Part shown: positions 29,547 to 37,982 of the stretch, one piece after another
How positions within the stretch are numbered: position 1 is the first letter of the stretch
Layout: each line of letters begins with the position of its first letter
Origin: Collinsella sp.
GTDB taxonomy: Bacteria > Actinomycetota > Coriobacteriia > Coriobacteriales > Coriobacteriaceae
DNA length: 57,703 nt
Reading direction: 5' to 3'
Assembly (NCBI GenBank): GCA_018368345.1
Contig: JAGZEK010000014.1
Coordinates: 1 to 57,703, forward strand
Notes under the pieces: model-generated
Databases searched by the model: none
What the model was told of the DNA's origin: nothing
What the model saw: only the letters and a program-made list of their open reading frames with translations
Program-made: the position numbers and the translations under genes

Positions 29547-30416
29547 ATGGATATCGATAACTTTGAATGGTGGTATAGCGAGGGCGAGGCTCCGGACGAG
29601 GAGTGGGACGAGCCCGCGCCGCGTGACGTGTCGAGCGACGAGGACGAGGCCGGCAACGATGCTGCTGTCGAGCCTGACGCCGCCTCCGATGCCGCCGAGC
29701 CCCTGACCTTTGAGCAGGCTTGGGCCCAAGCCGAGGCCGATGAAGCTAAGGCCGATGCCACGGCCACACTCGGTGAGCCGGCGGACATGTCCATCTCGCC
29801 GGCCAAGATCCCGCAGCCGCGCCATAACATCGACCCCGGCAGTACGGCATCCTTCAGCATTCTCGACGTGCCCTCGCAGGGTGCCCAAGCACCCGCGCCC
29901 ACACGTCGCCCCGACCTGGCTCGCGAGGAGGACGCGGGCCGTCGCTCTCCGCTCGGCCCCATCCTCATCGCCTTCATGGCCGGCGTTATCGCATGCTCGG
30001 TAATTGGAAACGTCTGGAGCCATGTTGAACAACAACGAAAAGACGCCGCCAAGGTCGAGATGTCCGTCGAACAATCGCTCAGCCGCACGCGCTCGGTGCA
30101 TGTATCGGTCGAGGTCAAGGACGGCGCGACGTGGGACACCGCGCGCGGCGACAGCCAGATGCTCGTCCATATCGTGGGTCGCACGCTCAAGGGGCAAGCG
30201 ATCGACGAGTACCAATACGTCAATTCCGAAGGTGACGGCATCGAGCTCAAGCCCGGCGACTACGAGCTCACGGTCGATGAGCCGCCCGTCGCCACCGACG
30301 GCACGCGTTACCGTGCCTCAAAGCGCATGGTTCCGGTGAGTTTTAATTCACAGGCGCCCGATACGGTCGATAGCACGCCGCAGGGCGGGTTTGACCTTTA
30401 CGCTATTGCTCAATAA
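29547..30416 (+). CDS. Single-pass membrane protein with acidic cytoplasmic domain, function unknown
   Basis: A 289-residue protein. Residues 1-130 are acidic and Ala/Pro-rich (EEWDEPAPRDVSSDEDEAGN), probably disordered and cytoplasmic. One membrane helix lies at about 137-155 (LGPILIAFMAGVIACSVIGN). The outer 130 residues form a compact beta-rich domain (VHVSVEVKDGATWDTARGD). An AAGGGG site precedes the ATG. I recognise no family; it may be a Coriobacteria-specific envelope protein. Confidence 0.65.
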   Translation: MDIDNFEWWYSEGEAPDEEWDEPAPRDVSSDEDEAGNDAAVEPDAASDAAEPLTFEQAWAQAEADEAKADATATLGEPADMSISPAKIPQPRHNIDPGSTASFSILDVPSQGAQAPAPTRRPDLAREEDAGRRSPLGPILIAFMAGVIACSVIGNVWSHVEQQRKDAAKVEMSVEQSLSRTRSVHVSVEVKDGATWDTARGDSQMLVHIVGRTLKGQAIDEYQYVNSEGDGIELKPGDYELTVDEPPVATDGTRYRASKRMVPVSFNSQAPDTVDSTPQGGFDLYAIAQ

Positions 30417-30495
30417 CTGCACCTGTCGCTCAACCCCGCCGCCAAGAGTGGGACAATAGCCCTCGACACCGTTGTTTACTATTGGAGGAAGTAGC

Positions 30496-31389
30496 ATGTC
30501 CACCGTCACTACCATCAAGCGCGGCGGCCTCACCGCGGCCATCGATTCCATGGGTGCCCAGCTCACGAGCCTTGCCCTCAACGGCAACGAGTATCTGTGG
30601 CAGGGCGATCCCACCTTTTGGGGCAAGCATGCGCCCATCCTGTTCCCCATTGTGGGCTCGCTGCGCAACAACACGGCAACGTCTGCGGCCGGCACCTGCG
30701 AGATGCCGCGCCACGGACTCGCGCGCATCGTCGAGCACAAGCTGGTCGAGGTTTCGGAGGACGGCTCCTCGGTAACGTACGAGATCACCGATACGCCCGA
30801 GTCGCTCAAGGCCTTTCCGTTTCACTTTAAGCTCAACATGACCTATGCCCTGACCGGCGACGCCACGCTTACCCAGACCTTTGCCGTTACGAACACCGGC
30901 GACGTGGACCTGCCGTTCTCGGTGGGCGGCCACCCCGCATTTAACGTGCCCGCCCCCGGTGCCGAGGACGAGGTATTCGAGGATTACGAGCTGGCGTTTA
31001 CCGAGGCCTGGACGAACGAGGCTCCCATCATCACGCCCGACGGTCTCATGACGTTCGAGGGTAGCTACAAGGCTCCCGATAACTCGGACGTGCTGCCCAT
31101 CACGCACCGCAGCTTCGATAACGATGCCATCATGTTCACCGATACTCCGGGCTCCACGCTCACGCTGCGCGGCCGCAAGTCGGGCCACGGCGTCAAGATC
31201 GACTTTGAGGGCTTTAAGTACATCGGCGTGTGGTCTGCCGCCAACGACGCTCCGTTTGTGGCGCTCGAGCCCTGGACCGGCCACACCACCATGGACACCG
31301 AGGACGACGTCTTTGAGCACAAGGTCAACACCATTACCTTGGCTCCCGGCGCTACCGATAAACGTAGCTTTAGCGTCACGTTGCTCTAG
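30496..31389 (+). CDS. Aldose 1-epimerase family protein
   Basis: A 297-residue protein with TTGGAGGA before the ATG at 30496. Galactose-mutarotase-fold motifs: NEYLWQGDPTFWGKHAPILFPIVG, PRHGLAR, FPFHFKL, VGGHPAFNVP, and VALEPWTG near the C-terminus. The family interconverts alpha and beta anomers of hexoses. Sequence order (WQGD, LFPIVG, MPRHG) is nearest to LacX/YeaD-like proteins, so the exact sugar or sugar phosphate is uncertain. Confidence 0.85.
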   Translation: MSTVTTIKRGGLTAAIDSMGAQLTSLALNGNEYLWQGDPTFWGKHAPILFPIVGSLRNNTATSAAGTCEMPRHGLARIVEHKLVEVSEDGSSVTYEITDTPESLKAFPFHFKLNMTYALTGDATLTQTFAVTNTGDVDLPFSVGGHPAFNVPAPGAEDEVFEDYELAFTEAWTNEAPIITPDGLMTFEGSYKAPDNSDVLPITHRSFDNDAIMFTDTPGSTLTLRGRKSGHGVKIDFEGFKYIGVWSAANDAPFVALEPWTGHTTMDTEDDVFEHKVNTITLAPGATDKRSFSVTLL

Positions 31390-31391
31390 AG

Positions 31392-31503
31392 GTTCCGCCG
31401 TTCTAACGAACGGCGGACCGGCCGGCGCTGCGCGCCACCCAGAGCGACAATTTGTCATTCAAAAGGCAAGGCATGACCAGAAGGTCTATGCCTTGCCTTT
31501 TTC
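31392..31503 (+). ncRNA. Two-hairpin intergenic element, copy C
   Basis: Hairpin 1 (31392-31418): GTTCCGCCGTTC, loop, GAACGGCGGAC. Hairpin 2 (31463-31499): outer 12-bp AAGGCAAGGCAT/ATGCCTTGCCTT, inner GACC/GGTC, loop AGAA, one bulged T, then a T-run. GGCGCTGCGCGCC and GACAATTTGTCATTCAA lie between. It starts two bases after the epimerase stop and can serve as its terminator. Confidence 0.8.
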
Positions 31504-31644
31504 ATGCCAAGTGGTACATGGGGCAGGCTGCTTTGCGCCAATCGTCCTCGTGTGTCTATTAATTTTTCGCGCACATGCCGCGCTGCTGGTCGCGGGCGTA
31601 TATCCTGTCTTATTGTCAGCAAAACGAAATTGGGAAGGCACCAG

Positions 31645-32571
31645 ATGCAATCTCGACAACAGCGCGACGCGCATCCACAGCCGGTATGCAGCCGTCGCAT
31701 CTTTTTGGGTAGCGCTCTCGCTGCGAGCGCTTCTGTCGTCGCCGGCGCACTTGCCGGCTGCCAGCGTCCCTCCACGCTGGAAGTAGTTCAGCCCACGACG
31801 GGCGGCGGTCGCGATGACCTGTCCGATTCCGTTATCGGCAAGGATAAGATCCGCATCGGCATGGAGGCGGCCTACGCCCCGTACAACTGGCAGGTTTCCG
31901 AGGCCAGCGAGTTCACGATCCCCATCGACAACGTGCAGGGCGCCTATGCCGATGGCTACGACGTGCAGATCGCCAAGATCGTCTGCAAGGCTCTCGGCGG
32001 CGAGCCCGTTGCCGTCAAGCAGAGCTTCTCGGGCCTTATCGACTCGCTCAACAACGGCCAGATTGACCTCATCATCGCCGGCATGAGCGCCACGCCCGAG
32101 CGCGAGGAGTCCGTCGGCTTTTCCGACCCGTACTTCATTGGCTACTTTGGCCTGTTCGTAAAAGAGGGCTCGCCCTACCAAAACGCCACCAAGCTCAGCG
32201 ACTTCAGCGGTGCCACGGTGCTCGGCCAAAAGGACACCATGCTCGATACCGTCATCGACGAGATTCCGGGCGTTGTGCACAAGAACCCGGTCGATTCGGT
32301 CCCCACGGTGTTCTCGAATCTGCTGCAGGGCACGTGCGACGCCGTGACCTACAACACGGAGAACGAAAAGGGCTATATGGCCCAAAATCCCGGTATCGTC
32401 CCCATCCACTTTGCCGAGGGCGAGGGCTTTCAGCAGGAGGTCACAGCAAACGTCGGCTGCCGCAAGGGCTCGGACAAGCTGCTTAAGCTCATCGACAAGA
32501 CGCTCAAGGGCGTCAGCCAGGAGGAGCGCGACCAAATGTGGGACGCGTGCCTCGACCGTCAGCCGGCATAG
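31645..32571 (+). CDS. Amino-acid ABC transporter, substrate-binding lipoprotein (Tat signal)
   Basis: A 308-residue extracytoplasmic receptor. The N-terminus has twin arginine SRRIFLGS followed by a hydrophobic stretch and lipobox LAGC, so export is probably by Tat with lipid anchoring. The rest is the family 3 solute-binding fold (IRIGMEAAYAPYNW, YDVQIAKIVCKALG, DLIIAGMSATPEREESVGFSDPY). Ligands of this family are polar amino acids. The permease starts 10 bp after its stop. Confidence 0.9.
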   Translation: MQSRQQRDAHPQPVCSRRIFLGSALAASASVVAGALAGCQRPSTLEVVQPTTGGGRDDLSDSVIGKDKIRIGMEAAYAPYNWQVSEASEFTIPIDNVQGAYADGYDVQIAKIVCKALGGEPVAVKQSFSGLIDSLNNGQIDLIIAGMSATPEREESVGFSDPYFIGYFGLFVKEGSPYQNATKLSDFSGATVLGQKDTMLDTVIDEIPGVVHKNPVDSVPTVFSNLLQGTCDAVTYNTENEKGYMAQNPGIVPIHFAEGEGFQQEVTANVGCRKGSDKLLKLIDKTLKGVSQEERDQMWDACLDRQPA

Positions 32572-32580
32572 GGAGGCAGC

Positions 32581-33729
32581 ATGAAAACCATCAATCGCCT
32601 GGCCTCCTTTATCAAGGCCGACCACCGTTATGTGTACCTGGGCACGAGCGTCATCGCGGCACTTGGCCTGGCGTTTAGCCAGCGCAACCCCACGCCGCTG
32701 AGCTTTTTGGCGCCCACTGGCATCTTCCAGGACTGCCTCTGGGCAGTCCTTTGGGCCTGGGTCGTCGTGTCGGCGGCGGCGCTCGTCACCAAACTCATGC
32801 ATTGGAACGACTATCGCGAAAAGTCGCCGTTTGCATCCGAGCGCTTCCGTCACGGCGCGCGTCTGGGCAGCTATGTCGTGGCCGCCATCGTGGCGATCTT
32901 CTTTGTCGACCGCTGCGTTATGTCGTTTATCGATCTGGTGCGGGTGAGCATCGTCTCGGACTCCAATCCCAGCGACTTTCTGTCGAGCTTGGTCTACATG
33001 ACCTACAAGAGTGGCGACTTCTTTATCCGCGGCATTCAGATCACCATCGCGCTCGCGTTCTTTGGCACCATCATCGCCTTCTTCCTGGCGCTGTTGCTGG
33101 TGTTTTTGCGTATTCAGACGTTCGACCGCGTGGACAATGACCTCACGCGCTTCTTTAAGAGCGTCGGCCGAGGCTTTGCGACCGTCTACTCCACCATCGT
33201 GCGCGGCACGCCCATGATGGTGCAGGGCCTGCTCATCTACTACGCGGGCTTTACCGTTCTGCGCGGCATGGGCTTCGAGACGGCGCAGGCCAACCAGATC
33301 TGGAGCACCTTTACCGCGGGTCTCGTCACCATTTCGCTCAACTCCACCGCCTATATGATGGAGGTCCTGCGCGGCGGCATCGAGTCCATCGACCCCGGCC
33401 AGGCCGAGGCGGCGCGCTCGCTGGGTTTGTCGCAATGGCAGGCCATGCGCAAGGTCGTGTTCCCGCAGGGTATTAAAAACGCGATCCCCGCGCTCACCAA
33501 CGAACTCATCATCAACATCAAGGACTCGTCAGTGCTTTCGGTCATCGGCGTATTCGACCTCATGTACGCCACCACCACCGTTGCCGGCGTGTACTACCGC
33601 CAGATGGAGGTCTACTGCGTGGCGCTCGTGGTCTACCTGATCCTGACGCTCGTGGCGAGCCGCCTGCTCGAGGCCTTTGGCAAAAAGCTCGGCGCCGAGG
33701 CTCCGGCCACGCTGCCCAGCTCCAACTAG
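32581..33729 (+). CDS. Amino-acid ABC transporter permease (HisM/GlnP family)
   Basis: A 382-residue membrane protein. The last roughly 220 residues are the polar-amino-acid permease domain, with the ATPase-docking EAA loop (GIESIDPGQAEAARSLGLSQWQAMRKVVFPQ, quoted here only as positions near 265-300; key residues EAARSLG). An N-terminal extension of about 140 residues contains three to four additional membrane helices, longer than the typical 220-residue member. GGAGG lies just upstream, inside the receptor's 3' end. Confidence 0.88.
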   Translation: MKTINRLASFIKADHRYVYLGTSVIAALGLAFSQRNPTPLSFLAPTGIFQDCLWAVLWAWVVVSAAALVTKLMHWNDYREKSPFASERFRHGARLGSYVVAAIVAIFFVDRCVMSFIDLVRVSIVSDSNPSDFLSSLVYMTYKSGDFFIRGIQITIALAFFGTIIAFFLALLLVFLRIQTFDRVDNDLTRFFKSVGRGFATVYSTIVRGTPMMVQGLLIYYAGFTVLRGMGFETAQANQIWSTFTAGLVTISLNSTAYMMEVLRGGIESIDPGQAEAARSLGLSQWQAMRKVVFPQGIKNAIPALTNELIINIKDSSVLSVIGVFDLMYATTTVAGVYYRQMEVYCVALVVYLILTLVASRLLEAFGKKLGAEAPATLPSSN

Positions 33730-33751
33730 GCGCAAGACGAGGAGATTCATC

Positions 33752-34534
33752 ATGGCAGATACCGCCACTACCGGCGTTGCGGCCGCGCAAACCAAAGAGC
33801 CGCTCATCCGCGTTGAGGGCCTGCACAAGAGCTTTGGCTCGCTCGAGGTGCTCAAGGGCATCGACCTGGCCGTTAGCCCCGGCGAGGTCGTCACCATCAT
33901 CGGCGCCTCGGGCTCGGGCAAGTCGACGCTGCTGCGTTGCCTCAACCTGCTCGAGACTCCGGACACGGGCCACATCTGGTTCCACGGTCAGGATCTCACG
34001 GCCGAGCGCTGCAACATCAATAAACTCCGCGAGGACATCGGCATGGTGTTCCAGGGCTTTAACCTGTTCAACAACATGGATGTGCTCGACAACTGCACGC
34101 TCGCGCCCGTCACGCTCAAAAAGATGAGCAAAGATCAGGCCGAACAGGTCGCGATGGAGCATCTGGCGAGCGTGGGACTCGAAAAATTCGCCCATGCCGC
34201 GGTTGGTCGCCTGTCCGGTGGCCAAAAGCAGCGCGTTGCCATCGCCCGCGCCCTGTGCATGAACCCGCAGATCATGCTGTTTGACGAGCCTACCTCCGCG
34301 CTCGATCCCGAGATCGTGGGCGAGGTGCTCGACGTTATGCGCAAGCTCGCCGCCGACGGCATGACCATGGTCGTCGTTACCCACGAGATGGCTTTCGCGC
34401 GCACCGTGTCCGACCGCGTGGTCTTTATGGACCAGGGCGTGGTGCTCGAGGACGCCGCGCCGGCTGAGCTCTTTGGCAATCCTAAGCACCAGCGCACCCG
34501 CGAGTTCCTCTCGCGCTATCTCGAGGACAAATAA
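33752..34534 (+). CDS. Amino-acid ABC transporter ATPase (GlnQ/HisP family)
   Basis: A 260-residue ATPase with GAGGAG before the ATG at 33752. Walker A GASGSGKST near residue 52, Q-loop VFQGFNLF, signature LSGGQKQR, Walker B IMLFDEPTSALDPE and the H-loop VVVTHEM are all complete. It forms the import complex with the receptor and permease just upstream. Confidence 0.93.
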   Translation: MADTATTGVAAAQTKEPLIRVEGLHKSFGSLEVLKGIDLAVSPGEVVTIIGASGSGKSTLLRCLNLLETPDTGHIWFHGQDLTAERCNINKLREDIGMVFQGFNLFNNMDVLDNCTLAPVTLKKMSKDQAEQVAMEHLASVGLEKFAHAAVGRLSGGQKQRVAIARALCMNPQIMLFDEPTSALDPEIVGEVLDVMRKLAADGMTMVVVTHEMAFARTVSDRVVFMDQGVVLEDAAPAELFGNPKHQRTREFLSRYLEDK

Positions 34535-34557
34535 CCGACCGCAAACGCTTATGTGGC

Positions 34558-34582
34558 AGGGCCGCTCCGGTGGGGCGGCCCT
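34558..34582 (+). terminator. Hairpin after the amino-acid transporter operon
   Basis: GGGCCGC and GCGGCCC around TCCGGTGGG, 24 bp after the ATPase stop; no clear T-run, so termination is only likely. Confidence 0.55.
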
Positions 34583-34606
34583 CGTCGTCACAATTGAAAG
34601 GATGTC

Positions 34607-36034
34607 ATGGCCGAGGTTTGGCGCTTTTTTGCGCATGAGGACGATTTTGCCGATTTGGATGAGGCTGGCGCGTGCGAGCGCTTGGGCCGCGTGCTGTCGT
34701 TTCCGACGATTTCGAGCATGGATGCCGAGGCGGTGGATTGGCAGCCCTTCGACGACCTGCGCGCGTATATGCAGCAGGCCTGGCCGCACGTATTTGCGGC
34801 GGGCGAGGTCGAGCTTGTCGGCCATTCGCTGTTGGTGACGCTTGGCGGTTCCGACTCCGCCCTCAAACCCGTCATGCTCATGGGCCACATGGACGTGGTC
34901 CCCGTGGTTCCGGGTACCGAGGCCGACTGGACGCACGCCCCCTTTAGCGGACAGGTGGACGACACCTACATTTGGGGTCGCGGCGCTATCGACATGAAGG
35001 ATCAGGTCGCAGGCATTCTCGAGGCGGTTGAGTATGCGCTGGCGCACGGTTGGCAGCACGAGCGCACGCTGCTCCTGGCCTTTGGTCAGGACGAGGAGAC
35101 GACGCAGTACGGCGCAGGCGCCATCGGCCGCGTGCTCGAGGAGCGCGGTGTTGAGCTCGAGTTCCTGATCGACGAGGGTGACTACCGTATCGTTTCGACT
35201 GCCGAGTACGGCGCGGGCGAGGGCTGGCTTATGCATGCCGACCTGGCCGAAAAGGGCTATGCCGATATCGTGCTCAAGACGAAGAGCACGGGCGGGCATT
35301 CGTCTAACCCCTACGGCGGCACGTCGCTCGAGGTGCTCAGCCGTGCCATCGCCGCAATCTGCGATATCGAGTGGCCGACGCGCGTGACCGATCTGCTTGC
35401 CGCGCAGCTTGTCGAGCTGGGGCTCTACACGGCGGATGAGATTGCCGCCAACGGGGATGCCATCGTGCGCGAGTGCCTCGCCAGCAAAAAGCTCTATCCG
35501 CTGGTGACGACCACCTGCGCGCCCACGCAGATCGAGGGCGGCAGCGCTGGCGCTAACGTGATGCCACAGGATATGTGGGCCAACATTAACTTCCGCATGC
35601 TCGAGGGCACGAGCGTGGCCGACGTTGTGGCGCGCTGCCGTGAGGCGGTTGCCGGGGCGGACCTTGCCGGTCGTGTCGAAGTGGAGCTGGGCCCCGGCAG
35701 CTCCGAACCCTCGCCGTCCCCGCGCATCGGTGGTCCCGGCCTCGAGGCGGTTCGCTCCATCGCCGCCCGCTATTTCCGCGATCCAAAGGGGGCGGACGAA
35801 AACGGATCGAGCGCGGCGGACGAGGGCCCCGTCCGCATTGTGCCCTCAACCGTGATCGGCGCGACCGACGCTGCCAACTACCAGCACATTTGCTCCGAAT
35901 GCATTCGTTTTTCGGCGTTTGTGGTCGACGATGACGAGTGCGATCGCGGTGTCCACGGCACCAACGAGCGCATCACCCGCCGCGCCTACCTCCAGGGTGT
36001 TCGCTTCCTCATCGCCCTGCTTCAAACGCTCTAG
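34607..36034 (+). CDS. M20-family metallopeptidase (carboxypeptidase-like)
   Basis: A 475-residue dizinc hydrolase with GAAAGGA before the ATG. Metal-binding motifs: MLMGHMDVVPV (His and first Asp), WGRGAIDMKDQ (bridging Asp), GQDEETTQYGA (catalytic Glu and metal Glu), and a C-terminal HGTNER. Sequence order matches the PM20D1/CPS1-like carboxypeptidase branch rather than PepT. It probably cleaves N-acyl or dipeptide substrates; the amino-acid importer just upstream fits peptide or amino-acid scavenging. Confidence 0.85.
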   Translation: MAEVWRFFAHEDDFADLDEAGACERLGRVLSFPTISSMDAEAVDWQPFDDLRAYMQQAWPHVFAAGEVELVGHSLLVTLGGSDSALKPVMLMGHMDVVPVVPGTEADWTHAPFSGQVDDTYIWGRGAIDMKDQVAGILEAVEYALAHGWQHERTLLLAFGQDEETTQYGAGAIGRVLEERGVELEFLIDEGDYRIVSTAEYGAGEGWLMHADLAEKGYADIVLKTKSTGGHSSNPYGGTSLEVLSRAIAAICDIEWPTRVTDLLAAQLVELGLYTADEIAANGDAIVRECLASKKLYPLVTTTCAPTQIEGGSAGANVMPQDMWANINFRMLEGTSVADVVARCREAVAGADLAGRVEVELGPGSSEPSPSPRIGGPGLEAVRSIAARYFRDPKGADENGSSAADEGPVRIVPSTVIGATDAANYQHICSECIRFSAFVVDDDECDRGVHGTNERITRRAYLQGVRFLIALLQTL

Positions 36035-36036
36035 AA

Positions 36037-36112
36037 TGTGACAAAGCGACGCTTCCTTTGTTAGCTGTTGGGGACGTTCTTAAACGACTAGCCGTTAAGG
36101 AACGTCCCCAAC
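36037..36112. repeat. GGGGACG stem-loop and degenerate GTGACAAAG palindrome
   Basis: GTTGGGGACGTTC (36067-36079) pairs with GGAACGTCCCCAAC (36099-36112), preceded by a decayed GTGACAAAG...CTTTGTTA unit overlapping the peptidase stop region. Another partial copy lies near 53137. Confidence 0.7.
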
Positions 36113-36325
36113 GGCTACGTCCACTCATTCCGTGCGGGTTATATGCAGGTTTGCCTGCGCACGCTATCATGTATGGGTTAGACCGCAACTAAGTACCCCA
36201 TACGCGAAGGGATGCGCATGTATCTGAAGATCGACATGTTCTAGCCGGGCTTACCCCCGCAGTGGCGCCGTGCGCCCCATCAGCTCTGCCGATTTTCACC
36301 TTCACGCATATAAAGGAGTCCCGCC

Positions 36326-37393
36326 ATGCGCGACAAGCTCGAAAAGATTATCAAGGCCTACGAGGAGCTCGAGAAAAAGCTTTCCGACCCGGCCGTCGCC
36401 TCCGATATCAAGGAGTTCACGCGTCTCAACAAGGAGTACGCGCACCAGTCCGACCTCATCGCTGCCTCGCGCGAGTACATCGGCGCGCTCGATGACATCG
36501 AGGCTGCCAAGGAAATGCTCCACGATACTACCGATGCCGATGAGAAGGAGATGCTCCAGATGGACATCTCCGAAAACGAGGCCAAGCTTCCCCAGCTCGA
36601 GGAAGACATTAAGTACATGCTCATCCCGAGCGACCCCAACGACGACAAGAACACCATCGTCGAGATTCGCTCTGCCGCTGGTGGCGACGAGGCGGCCATC
36701 TTTGCCGGCGATCTGTACAAGATGTATCAGCGCTTCTGCGAGTCGCGCGGCTGGAAGACCACCGTGCTCGACTCCAGCCCCAGCGAGGCCGGCGGCTTTA
36801 AGTCCATCGAGTTCAAGGTCGAGGGCGACCGCGTCTACTCCGTCATGAAGTTCGAGTCCGGCGTGCACCGCGTCCAGCGCGTTCCCAAGACCGAGTCCCA
36901 GGGCCGTATCCAGACCTCCACGGCGACCGTCGCCGTACTTCCCGAAGCCGAGGAGATCGACGTCCAGATCAACCAGTCCGACCTGCGCATCGATACCTAC
37001 TGTGCCTCCGGCCCTGGCGGTCAGTGCGTTAACACCACCTACTCCGCCGTGCGCATCACCCACCTGCCCACCAACACCGTGGTGCAGTCGCAGGAACAGC
37101 GCTCCCAGATCCAGAACCGCGAAGTCTGCATGCAGATGCTGCGCGCCCGTCTGTACGAGATGGAGCTCGAGAAGCAGCAGGCAGAGCTCGGTGCTGAGCG
37201 CCAGAGCCAGATCGGCCACGGCAACCGTTCCGAGAAGATCCGTACCTACAACCAGCCCCAGGACCGCGTGACCGATCACCGCATCGGTTTCAACTCCACC
37301 TACAATGGCGTCCTCCTGGGCGACCAGCTCGGCACCGTCATCGAGGCGCTCGCCGCCGCCGAGCGTGCCGAGAAGCTGGCACAGGCAGTCTAA
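36326..37393 (+). CDS. Peptide chain release factor 1
   Basis: A 355-residue factor that ends translation at UAA and UAG. Class I motifs: the stop-codon-reading PKT tripeptide at 187-189 (RVPKTESQGR) and GGQ at 231-233 (SGPGGQCVN), whose Gln is the methylation target of PrmC, encoded next. AAAGGAG lies seven bases before the ATG. Confidence 0.96.
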   Translation: MRDKLEKIIKAYEELEKKLSDPAVASDIKEFTRLNKEYAHQSDLIAASREYIGALDDIEAAKEMLHDTTDADEKEMLQMDISENEAKLPQLEEDIKYMLIPSDPNDDKNTIVEIRSAAGGDEAAIFAGDLYKMYQRFCESRGWKTTVLDSSPSEAGGFKSIEFKVEGDRVYSVMKFESGVHRVQRVPKTESQGRIQTSTATVAVLPEAEEIDVQINQSDLRIDTYCASGPGGQCVNTTYSAVRITHLPTNTVVQSQEQRSQIQNREVCMQMLRARLYEMELEKQQAELGAERQSQIGHGNRSEKIRTYNQPQDRVTDHRIGFNSTYNGVLLGDQLGTVIEALAAAERAEKLAQAV

Positions 37394-37505
37394 GTTCCGC
37401 CGTTCTACCGAACGGCGGACCAGCCGACGCTGCGCGCCGTCCAGAGCGACAATTTGTCATTCAAAAGGCAAGGCATGACCAGAAGGTCTATGCCTTGCCT
37501 TTTTC
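37394..37505 (+). ncRNA. Two-hairpin intergenic element, copy D
   Basis: Hairpin 1 (37394-37420): GTTCCGCCGTTC, loop TACC, GAACGGCGGAC. Hairpin 2 (37465-37501): AAGGCAAGGCAT/ATGCCTTGCCTT with inner GACC/GGTC, loop AGAA and bulged T, then TTTTT. It is nearly identical to copy C, differing in hairpin 1 loop and the linker. It follows the prfA stop directly. Confidence 0.8.
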
Positions 37506-37934
37506 ATGCCAACTTGTTCGCTCTGGACGTCGCTCGCTGACATTGCCAAAACATCGGCGTTTCCTTGGTTGTCAAATGATCCGTAGGGAGTCATTGGTGA
37601 CATTGCCTTGATATTTTATTCAGTCGGCTGTTATGGCATTTGAGCTGCTTACCTGCTTAAGGTAATTGACGGCATATATCTGCTATTGAAAATATTGCTC
37701 GAAAAAACGTCCAAGAAGTCGCGGGGCCATTTTTGGTGCATCGCGCGTCAAGCGATGTGGCAAGTTCTTGGTTAGATATTGGTCAGTTTTGGGGCAACCT
37801 TGCCAAAAGCTTGACGAATGCAAATTTAGACGTCAGCGAATGAACACTTTGAGCGAGCTCGGTGCAAAATTCTGGGCTGATTCTCGATAATCGCCTTCAA
37901 TCGCCCCTTGCCAAGCGCTGGCCTCGCTTACAAT
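37506..37934 (+). other. Noncoding gap before prmC
   Basis: About 430 bases with lower GC than the flanks and no supported gene. TGACATTGCC occurs twice in direct orientation (near 37537 and 37598). A TACAAT -10 box lies at 37929-37934 with TTGCCA 15 bp upstream, a plausible prmC promoter. Confidence 0.45.
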
Positions 37935-37982
37935 CTGCTCCGACATTCGCGCGCCGTCCGGCGCTTAAGAGGGGAGGGCCCC

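Noticed and set aside
36211..36243. Ten-codon frame (MRMYLKIDMF) with GAAGGG upstream, before prfA
   Set aside because: Very short, no conserved context, and a long gap to prfA; cannot be told from chance.
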